Assembly: GCA_015832175.1 (NCBI GenBank)
Contig: WJXW01000018.1
Coordinates: forward strand, 434,001 to 498,000
DNA length: 64,000 nucleotides
Direction: 5' to 3'
Source of the DNA: Paraphaeosphaeria minitans
Lineage: Eukaryota > Ascomycota > Dothideomycetes > Pleosporales > Didymosphaeriaceae
How positions within the stretch are numbered: the stretch's first letter is position 1; every line of letters begins with the position of its first letter. Below are positions 53,441 through 61,873 of this stretch, in pieces. The notes under the pieces are model-generated. The model was not told the origin of the DNA. It was given only the letters and a program-made list of their open reading frames with translations, and did no database searches. The position numbers and the translations under genes are program-made.

Positions 53441-54147
53441 CAGAAAAAACATCACAGCAGAAGAAACAACAAGCAGAACACGCAAAACAAACGGCACAGC
53501 AGAAACACGACCGAAGAAGAATCCACACAGCCACCCGCCAACCAAGCGTTTCTGCCTGCCTGCCTGCCAGCCTCCTCCGTCCCGTCTCACTCGCACCCTG
53601 TCCCCATGCCTTCCATGGCGGCTCTGCTGCTAGGCCTTGTTCTGGAACAGGAATGCTCTCAATGTCTAGCATAGAAGCTCTCCTGCATAGAAAGCAGCTC
53701 TCCTGCATAGAAGCTCTCCTAGAAACTCTCCTAGAAACTCTCCTGTATAGAAGCTCGCGGCCTGCCCTTTGGCCTCTTGCGTTGTTGCATCCACCCCGCC
53801 TGCCCCAGCCCAGCCCAGCCCAGCCCTATACCTACCTACAGACCCAGCACCTCTCCCCCACTTGGACCAGCCTGCATTTGCATCTGCATCTGCGCCTGCT
53901 CCTGCGCCTGCTCCTGCGCCTGCTCCCCAGACCAGACCCGACCCGACCCTCCTCTGCACTGCACTGCCAGTTCTGCCCCCAACCGCCCCTGTATCCTATC
54001 CGCACCCATCACCGCCGCCGCCGCCCTGCCCAACGTCTTCCCCACCCTCCCGCCGCGCCGCTGGTGACCTCGCTTGTTTGCACAACTGCATATCCCTGCC
54101 CGCGTCGTCAAAGAGCTGCGGGCCCCGACCCCCGCACCGCTTCGCTC
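53441..54147 (+). promoter_or_regulatory. Probable leader/promoter of pkaR
   Basis: Contains CTCTCCTGCATAGAAGC and CTAGAAACTCTCC repeats at 53672-53755, CCCAGCCCAGC repeats near 53808-53824, and TGCATCTGCGCCTGCTCCTGC repeats at 53880-53932. Then comes a C-rich, G-poor stretch up to the ATG at 54148, typical of fungal transcription-start and leader regions. Confidence 0.5.
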
Positions 54148-55524
54148 ATGTCCCTCCCTCCCGACTACTCCAACGAGATCTCCTCTCTCAGCCGCGAAAT
54201 CCTCACCCACCAGCCCCAAGACGTCCTCCAGTTCTGCGCAAACTTCTTCCTGCGCCGCCTCGAGTCCCAGCGCGCCGAGTTCCTGCTCTCCCACCACCAT
54301 TCCAGCCCAAAGGGCCGTGGCATGGCCGAGACCACCTTTCCCGGCGGCAACCCGTTTGGCACTTCGCCCAGCCACACGGCCACCTACATGCAGCGCCTCG
54401 ACGAAGAAGACGAAAACGACCACGTAGCCTCGCCCACGGCCGCCTCCTTCTTCCCCAACTCCGCCATGGACAGGGCCCAGAGCCACCCCGCGAACGAGGA
54501 CACCTTTGGCAACTTTGCTGGCTTCGGCGGCTTCGGCGATGCCTTCAACACCAGGCCCCGGCCCTCGGGTGCTCCCGAACCCCAACCCTTCCCGAACAAC
54601 TACAACCTCAACAGGCGCACTTCCGTCTCCGCCGAGTCCCTCAACCCCGCCTCGTCCGACCACAGCGACTGGACCCCGCCCGACCACCCCAAGTCGCCAG
54701 AGCAGCAGGCCCGCCTCCGAGAGGCCGTCGCGTCCAACTTCCTCTTCTCACACCTCGACGACGAGCAGTCGGCCCAGGTGCTCGGCGCCCTGCAGGAGAA
54801 GCCGATACCGACAAAGGGCATCAAGGTCATCCAGCAGGGCGACGTGGGCGACTACTTCTACGTCGTCGAGAAGGGCAGCTTCGACATCTACGTCAACCAG
54901 TCCGGCAAGCTAGAGGCAGGACCTGATGGTCAAGGCTCCAGGGTGGGGTCTGTTGGCCCAGGCGGCTCCTTTGGCGAGCTTGCCTTGATGTACAACGCGC
55001 CCCGCGCCGCCACCGTTGTGTCCGCCGAAGCCTCCAACCTGTGGGCTCTGGACCGTGTCACCTTCCGTCGCATCCTCATGGACAGCGCCTTCCAGCGCCG
55101 CCGCATGTACGAAGGCTTCCTCGAAGAGGTCCCTCTGCTCGCCTCGTTGACGCCTTATGAGCGGTCCAAGATCGCCGACGCCCTCGAGACGAAGAAGTTC
55201 CCTCCCGGCACCCACATCATCAAGGAGGGCGACGTGGGCGAGTCCTTTTACATTCTCGAGTCGGGCGTCGCCGAGGTCTACAAACGTGGCAACGAGAAGC
55301 CCGTCCATCGATATGGAAAAGGCGACTACTTTGGTGAATTGGCACTGCTCAACGACGCCCCACGCGCCGCTTCCGTCGTCAGCACCACCGAAGTCAAGGT
55401 GGCAACCCTCGGCAAGAACGGCTTCCAGCGGCTGCTGGGCCCAGTCGAAGGCATCATGAGGCGCAACGACCCGAGCAAGCTCCAAGATGCAGACGGAGTA
55501 GACCCGTTCACGAGGTCGTCATAG
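54148..55524 (+). CDS. pkaR: cAMP-dependent protein kinase regulatory subunit
   Basis: Inhibits the PKA catalytic subunit until cAMP binds; cytosolic/nuclear. Intronless frame of 458 residues from the ATG at 54148 (MSLPPDYSNEISSLSREI), which begins a RIIalpha-type dimerisation/docking segment (residues about 8-45, VLQFCANFFLRRLESQR). A disordered linker with Phe-Gly-rich FGNFAGFGGFGDAF follows (about 115-135). The inhibitory site is RRTSVS at 156-161; Ser at P+0 would make it a substrate-type (RII-like) inhibitor. Two cyclic-nucleotide-binding domains follow, with phosphate-binding cassettes GSFGELALMYNAPRAATVV (272-291) and GDYFGELALLNDAPRAASVV (392-411), both with intact Glu and Arg. The frame is open a further 475 codons upstream through microsatellites to 52723; that part is not credible protein. 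Length fits fungal PKA-R (about 400-460). Confidence 0.96.
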   Translation: MSLPPDYSNEISSLSREILTHQPQDVLQFCANFFLRRLESQRAEFLLSHHHSSPKGRGMAETTFPGGNPFGTSPSHTATYMQRLDEEDENDHVASPTAASFFPNSAMDRAQSHPANEDTFGNFAGFGGFGDAFNTRPRPSGAPEPQPFPNNYNLNRRTSVSAESLNPASSDHSDWTPPDHPKSPEQQARLREAVASNFLFSHLDDEQSAQVLGALQEKPIPTKGIKVIQQGDVGDYFYVVEKGSFDIYVNQSGKLEAGPDGQGSRVGSVGPGGSFGELALMYNAPRAATVVSAEASNLWALDRVTFRRILMDSAFQRRRMYEGFLEEVPLLASLTPYERSKIADALETKKFPPGTHIIKEGDVGESFYILESGVAEVYKRGNEKPVHRYGKGDYFGELALLNDAPRAASVVSTTEVKVATLGKNGFQRLLGPVEGIMRRNDPSKLQDADGVDPFTRSS

Positions 55525-55946
55525 AGCGCATTTGGGGGCGTAACGAGACGCGTGCAGTGTCCCAAGATTGGACAGCAACCAGTGCGACGGGTGGTCTGGT
55601 CGTGTGCGGAAAGTGAACGGGTTCGATGCCGAGGGTACGGGAGTGTCGGCTGCTGCTAATTCCCCAAGTTGTCGTTTGCTCTGCGTGGCGTTTTCGCATG
55701 TACTCTTACCTTTCCCTACTATCACTAAGCGTTGGTTCGGGGTGCGAGGGGTTCGAGGAGGCGTGTGCTGGGTTCCTGTCGACTACCTACACTCCAATGT
55801 CGCATGAGGTTCAAGACTACGGTATAGGCTTTGCCATGCTTTCGACTGTGTTTGATGCTCTTGGTGCTCTGTGAATTCACGACGCAACTTGTTGGCGTTG
55901 GTCTATCTGGTCGTGCGCTCATGCAGCGCCGTTGAGAAGCATGCGG

Positions 55947-56046
55947 GATAGGTAGGATGGGTAGGGTAGGGTAGGTACGTCTGGCCCAGTAAGTAGAGTA
56001 GGTAGTCTACCTAGGTAGATAACTACCTACCTATAATACCTACCTA
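55947..56046. repeat. Cluster of GGTAGG/TACCTACC words
   Basis: GATAGGTAGGATGGGTAGGGTAGGGTAGG followed by GTAGGTAG and then the opposite-strand words CTACCTACCTATAATACCTA. The two halves form an imperfect inverted repeat. Confidence 0.7.
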
Positions 56047-56141
56047 CACCATCGCCCGCCCGTCGACGTGGGCGTGCCGTTGCACAATGCGAGACAACGA
56101 CAGCACCGCGCAGATTGTACGGAGTGGGTCCCTTGGGTGGT

Positions 56142-56188
56142 CTACCCAGACAACAAACTACCCAGACAACAAACTACCCAGGCAACCA
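56142..56188. repeat. 16-nt CTACCCAGACAACAAA repeat, about three copies
   Basis: Two exact copies (56142 and 56158) and a third diverged (CTACCCAGGCAACCA). Confidence 0.85.
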
Positions 56189-56200
56189 CTGCGGTAGGAG

Positions 56201-56229
56201 TCTAGTCTAGTCTAGTCTAGTCTAGTCTA
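56201..56229. repeat. (TCTAG)n microsatellite
   Basis: Five TCTAG pentamers plus a partial sixth unit. Confidence 0.95.
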
Positions 56230-56423
56230 CCTACTCAGGTACTTGGGTTAGACGCCAACGTTTATGTTTGCGTCTTTTTACACACAATTACACCCTTTTT
56301 TTTAAATTCGTGAGGTTAGGTGCTGGGAGTAGGTTGGTTCTTGACTGTTGCTGTTGTCTATACATACATCGCTGATTGTATGGAATGGGTCGCTGGGTCG
56401 GTGGAATGGTATGTACTCGATCG

Positions 56424-56470
56424 ATGGGTCTGGGTCTGGGTCTGGGTCTGGGGAGAGGTCTGGGGAGAGG
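56424..56470. repeat. (GGGTCT)n hexamer repeat
   Basis: About four GGGTCT units followed by two GGGGAGAGGTCT-like units. Confidence 0.9.
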
Positions 56471-57173
56471 TTGGATGGCGTGACTTGGTGGGTTGGTGGG
56501 TAGGTAGGTAGCTAAGTAGATACCTGGACCGTGGGTGGTCGACGGTTCGCTCCGATCTGATACCGACCCTAGGTACCTACCTACAAGTTGACCGACAAAG
56601 CGACGTAGCCCGTAGGCATAAGATTTGGGTATGGCTAGGGAAGTCGCTGGGGTTTTGGGGGTACGTGTTTCGTCGACGTAGTCGCTATTTACTTTATGTA
56701 GATCATTTACTTTGGCGGGGGTCTTTGCTGTCCCGCGAGAAAGGCTCTTCTTTTGCTCCCACGCCGTTCGAATCTGTGACAAGGCTTTCCGGCGTGGAAC
56801 GTTGTTCATCTATGCTGGACATCGGATCCTTGGGGACAATGCACTAGAGCGGTGCTGGTTCCGCTGAGAGTTTGGACAAGTAGGTAGTGGCCGTTCAACG
56901 TGCCTTGTGCCGTTGCGTGTCCGAAACTAATGCTCGGTAGTCGTGGTTTTTGTAGCGATGCCGCCTACACTAGGTACGGTACGGTAGGTATGGTACCTTG
57001 GCCGGACCGCATTCGGGGACGCTTCGGAACGATGACTGGGACTCGCACCTTACCAGACGTAGTATTCGAGACCCGGGGTCTATACATGCCGTCTGTCAAC
57101 TCGTGTGCATTGGTACCCTTCGCCGTCGTCCATTGCCCAGCTGGGAATGGGGGCAATGGCGGTTGCAGACGTT

Positions 57174-57367
57174 CAGACAGATATACCATTACCGGAGCAA
57201 CATGCGGAGCGGCTGTTGGCACTTGAGTTACCGTGTCTGCCTCGCGCCTACCGATGTCTTACATGGCGTCCAGACAAACATAGCCCTACCGGAGAAACGT
57301 ACGGAGCGGCCGTTGGCACTGGTGGTGTTGTGTCTGCCTCGCGCCTACCGACATCCTACATGACATC
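57174..57367. repeat. 97-bp tandem duplication
   Basis: Two directly adjacent copies of exactly 97 bp (57174-57270 and 57271-57367), both beginning CAGACA. They share the unbroken 24-base stretch around GTGTCTGCCTCGCGCC. Differences include many G/A and C/T changes. Confidence 0.85.
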
Positions 57368-58374
57368 CAGAGGTGGAGACGGCAAGCCCCTAGAAGCACT
57401 TTCAGCTGGAAAAAAGCATCGAGGCGTTTCGGAAATGGCGACTTAGATGTTTGGGAAACCAACGGAGAGGGATCATCCCGTGGTCGAACACTACCATGGT
57501 GTGAACGGTCGTCAGAAGCTGCGCTTATGTGCATATTCAGGGGTGCGAACGGGCGCTAGTACTGAAGTGAGGCAATGGGCACAATCAAGGTACCAACTTT
57601 TGACTATTCTTCCAGACCCGAATACTAATGAAGAGCACAGCTGAATCGTGGCTGTGAATATTTAGCACGTTTTCATCACGTCAGATGCAAAGCTTCGCGA
57701 CGGAATTGTGCCGAATATCCTTAATGTATCCAAACTACCGACCTGCGGCTCATCCTCAGGCAGACCCAAGGCACAATTACCGCATGCAACGAAACGGACC
57801 CCACCATAGCGCCACCCTCGTTGTCTCCGGTCGAACTCGAACACAGCCTGTATCAAGGATCAAGCTTGCGCAATCAAGCTTTCACATCTACCATTCCATC
57901 GGACCAACCCGCTGGCAGACCACTTATGTTCAAGCCCACGCTGACGCAATTCAGCTTGGAGCAGAATATCACGGGCATAGGCTTCTTCTGCTTCCGTGCG
58001 AAATCAATACAACGCACACATCCGCCCTACAAGCGACCGGTGAGTCCGACCATATTTCACCAGAACAGGCGCGGCAGTGTTGTAGTCACTGCTGTAGTGC
58101 TCCACCGCGCACACTTGACGGCTCGCATTCGCCCAGTCCAGTATACCGGATACACTAACCCTGTAAGTTTGACATGGATTCCTAAAATCTACCCTAGTCG
58201 CCGGCGCTGCTTTTTGGCATGTGTGGCTAGTGTGCCCGGTTAGACTCATCATGTGTTTGAACCCTAGGGTGCTTACGCTTTCTGGGAGCCAAATACCCTC
58301 ATATAACCTCCTGAAACCTCATCTGGGGGAAGTATCGGCATCTGGAACCGCATCCCTGGATTACAAAGCATTGG

Positions 58375-60139
58375 ATGAGTATTTCGTCTTCACTTGAGAA
58401 ACACCACTCCCAAGACGTTAGCATGTCCCTACAACTCGGATCGAAGCCGGTGAAAAAGAGAGCTGGCAGGAAACGTCAACCACCACTGGCTCCCGGTCCT
58501 GCCCTGCAGTTTGTGGTTGCCAGCCATCCGAGTCAATTTAAAGATGAGAACACGATGAGACATGTACGTTCGCACGTGATGTACAAACATCGCTGCGAAC
58601 CACGAGGAGGCTCACCGACAGAGGGATCCCGAAGCCGGCAGGGCTCAGCGGCATTGACTATAACCCCTAGCCCCATGACAACAAGTTCCGATGGAGCCCT
58701 CGAATATACCTTCAATCTGCCACCAGCCGCTCGGCGACGCAGCACTGTCTGGGATGACGCGTGGTACCAGTACATGTCTCAATCACCGTCAATCGACCCA
58801 TTTCGCAACCTCGCTGCTCGTATCATTGCAGCTACCACGGCCGAGCCAGCACGTAGGGCTCCTCCAACTTTCGAACACGAATCCGAGCACCCGTTCCCAT
58901 CGGCCGCCACCTTTTCAGGATCCGAAAGTCTGGACGACCTGCGAGAGATCTTTCTAAAAAATTCGAATCTCTTCGATAAAGATGACTTTTCGGCTTGCAG
59001 ATGGTTGAGGATGATGTGCAGCAACCGAATGTCCTTTCTCAGTCAAATAAGTGTTGTCTGTGTCTACCAAGATGTTGCGGAAGGCTTCCTCGACGACACG
59101 GCTCTCACGATATACGCCAAAACCAAGCTTATGAAGACGATAAACCACAACCTGAACACACACACGGACGAATTCACTATACTCAGCATAGTGAATCTCC
59201 TAGTCGGCGAGATTGGAGGACAAAACGAAGATGTATTTGACGTGCACCAAGAAGGACTGGTTCGAATTGTGCAACAGAGAGGGGGCATTGCCAATCTAGG
59301 TGTCGGTTCCTACATTTCCACTTTTCTGATCGTGTAAGTGTTGACATGAATATATCTAGGCGAGAGCTAACATCGGTAGTGTCCTACTCAGCTTCACAGT
59401 ATTGAGAGGTCGACCAGAACCTGCCATGCTACAAGGTTTCACACCAGAGCCATTAAACCGTAGTGTCGGATCACATCGACCCATATCCCCGCTGTATGCG
59501 CCCGAAGGAAACCTCTCAGCCCTATACGGTCGCTGCTCAGTTGATACATTTGAGATCATTCGAGACATGCACCAACTCACACGGACGTTCGTTAACCGTT
59601 GGCGCTACCCGGAGTCTGAGGACGCAGTGGCAGAATCACGCCTAGTGCAAATCTACACTCGGATTCTATACCGCCCTTCTACCGAAGATGACGTATCAGA
59701 TGATTGGATCTATGAGAGTTGTCGCATCGCAGCCCTAATCTACTGCCGCTCCATAGTCCAGGGCATGCCGCTTGCACAGTCAGCAAACGTCATGCACGCG
59801 CGGAGTTCTGGCCTGGGTACAGGAACCACTCTCATATCGGCTCTTCACCGCGCAGTCGACCAAACAGACCGAGTTGGGCAATGGGGGGATATGAGTGGCG
59901 TTTTACTATGGGTGTACCTCGTTGGTGGAGCTGCGTCCTGGCCAAGTTTCCAGCCGCTCCACGTAGAGCTCCCAGAAGACCAATCGTCGACAGCGTGGAC
60001 GCGGAAATGGTTCGCTCTGCATGCAGTGCGGACATCGCTCTCGATCAACTTTGATCACGCCGATGCCATCGTCGAGTCTCAAAGAACGATGCTGCAGGTA
60101 CAGCACATGATCGGACTGAGGAGAGGAGGTCCGCGTTAG
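58375..60139 (+). CDS. Fungal-specific transcription-factor-domain protein without a zinc cluster
   Basis: Two exons (58375-59333 and 59380-60139) joined over a 46-nt intron (GTAAGT...GGTAG) give 572 residues. The in-frame ATG at 58423 (MSLQLGSKPVKKRAGRKRQP) may be the true start. The first 35 residues are strongly basic (KKRAGRKRQPP), like a nuclear-localisation signal. They are followed by ALQFVVASHPSQFKDENTMRHVRSHVMYKHR, a signature of a large family of ascomycete regulators. The rest is helical (EIFLKNSNLFDK, IYAKTKLMKTINHNLNTHTD, EGLVRIVQQRGGIANLGV, DTFEIIRDMHQLTRTFVNRW), matching the Fungal_trans_2/DUF3468 regulatory domain. The Cys6 zinc cluster that normally precedes this domain is absent, and I see no upstream exon encoding it. 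It may therefore be a co-regulator or a DNA-independent relative; targets are unknown. Confidence 0.8.
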
Positions 60140-61873
60140 AAATTACTTGGGTTACGTGCGTAACGTCTCCGATGCATTTGTCAGACCAACGTCCACACGA
60201 CGTCTGCTCACGACAGCGCAACCTTACCGCAGCCCCATCACAACACTACGTTTGCCCACTGCAGCTTCCAACGAGACCTCTGGACAGGCTCGATGCCCCG
60301 GATTTCCCAATCTGCGCTTTACATTCTCGGCAGTGATCTTTTGGCATCGTCACATCTTGTATTTCACGTCTCCAACGTCTTTCTTACCAATCATGTTACA
60401 GATGCATATCAGCACAAATGTAGACGCGGCATACCAAGAGCCCAAGAGAGAGAAAAAAAAAGGATGGAGTGGGATGGTGGGTGCACTGGTTTACGGCAGG
60501 ATAGCAGTTACAACAATACCTAGCACGACACGAGCTCCCGCACGGCTTTTCACATCAACTTCGCTTCCATGTCTCCCTTTTGCGGTCGTAAACTGTGCAT
60601 GGCGCATCTTGTACGGAAATCACTGTTCGGTTGCTAGACCAGCAGGAACCATCATCGTGTCAGTGAACAGGTCAGAGTCGGAAGAATGCATAAACGTGAT
60701 GGAGCTGGAGACAGCTTCTGCCTGCGACACATATCAGCATTATGGATGCCAGCTTAGACACTGTTACACACAGCCACAATACGTTTGGTGGATTTGACGA
60801 TTCACAGAAAAAGATAGAGGGTGATTGTCAACATGAAAAGGCAATGGGGAAGTGATCTGGAGGTAACGCTCACCAAGACGGGGGCAGAGGGAAGTTGCAC
60901 TCCATGACCTAGAACCTACCCCGACCTCACCTTGTGCGCGTAACTCGTCCCTCCGCTCTGATACAGAAACTCGTATCGTCTAGGTAATCCCACCAACCCC
61001 GCCCACGTCGCCGGCAACTCAGCAGTCTCATCCGTCCACGTCACGCATCCCTCCCTACTGTCCCTAAACGCTATCGCGCTCTCCGGCCACACCCCGCCCT
61101 TCTCGTTCGTGCCAACAGCCAAGTTTGTCATCAGCTGTCGCCTCAGGAGCAGGCGCGACGCTTCAGCCCTTGCTCCAACTCTTGTGCTCGAACGAGTAGC
61201 ACGATGCAGTGTCTCTCAACATCAATCATATAAGCACAGCACACAATCAGAGGTCGAACTTTTCGTCATTGACACAAAAGACAGATTTGTACAGGTACAT
61301 GCGGATTGCGCCAAGAAGCCCGCTGGGGCACCACTGCTTTGCCGATGCAAACAAACAAACGTAGAGACAAACCCACGAAAAGCTCGTTCCTCCGAAGACG
61401 ACATATCGAGCATCCGCGAGCCTCATGAGTTCATATAGACCTCATTTGTCGTCGACGTATCAACAAAACGCTTTCGAAGAGTATGACAAAATCAAGGAAG
61501 GTAATCCGCACTTTTTCGTGGCTCGTTACCCATGCCGCCAATAACGCCGTTGATACAAAAACCAAACCCCAGGGAAACAAAAACACAAAAGGCTCACCAC
61601 TTTCTCAGGCCTCGTCCTAGCCGACGATGCCGTGAAACAAAACTTTGGAAGCCGACAGAAGCATAGAGGCTAGACCTTGCAGCGTGCCTTATTGGGAACG
61701 CATGCTTCATCTTGCCAAGACGCCAGATAAGAAAAGAAGAACACCGAAAATGCCGACAGAAGAAAGGTTTTGACGCCGTGCGATGCATCTTTGGATAAGA
61801 AAAGAAAGAAAGGGTATCTTCAAGGCCAGTATGCATTCGAACGCCGTGACATGATAGGAAACATGCTTACACA
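60140..61873. other. Intergenic, 1.7 kb
   Basis: A 71-codon minus-strand frame at 60916-61131 has markedly higher GC and a protein-like sequence (ESAIAFRDSREGCVTWTDET ... GLPRRYEFLYQSGGTSYAHK), but no family is recognised and no start/splice context could be verified. It might be the last exon of an unrecognised minus-strand gene. The rest (60140-60900, 61150-61873) has no believable gene. Confidence 0.35.

Larger units (their letters stand above)
55525..58374. other. Gene-poor interval 2.8 kb with short repeats
   Basis: No gene that I can support. The minus-strand frame 56288-56809 (173 codons) crosses a GGGTCTGGGTCT hexamer repeat and reads as Pro/Arg dipeptides, so it is likely spurious. 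Plus-strand frames at 57685-58243 are featureless. Repeats are listed separately. TACCTA/TAGGTA runs cluster at 55948-56045 and 56498-56582. Confidence 0.45.

Noticed and set aside
52947..53708. Cys/Val-rich membrane-like frame on the minus strand
   Set aside because: Antisense translation of the 16-nt array; composition reflects the repeat only.
53836..55485. Gly/Val-rich minus-strand frames opposite pkaR
   Set aside because: Shadows of the GC-rich pkaR coding strand and its C-rich leader.
52723..55524. 933-residue open frame including pkaR
   Set aside because: The first 475 codons are translated microsatellites and leader; the conserved dimerisation domain starts at the ATG at 54148.
56288..56809. 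173-codon minus-strand frame
   Set aside because: A large part is Pro-Arg dipeptides from a GGGTCT repeat; no family-like segment remains.
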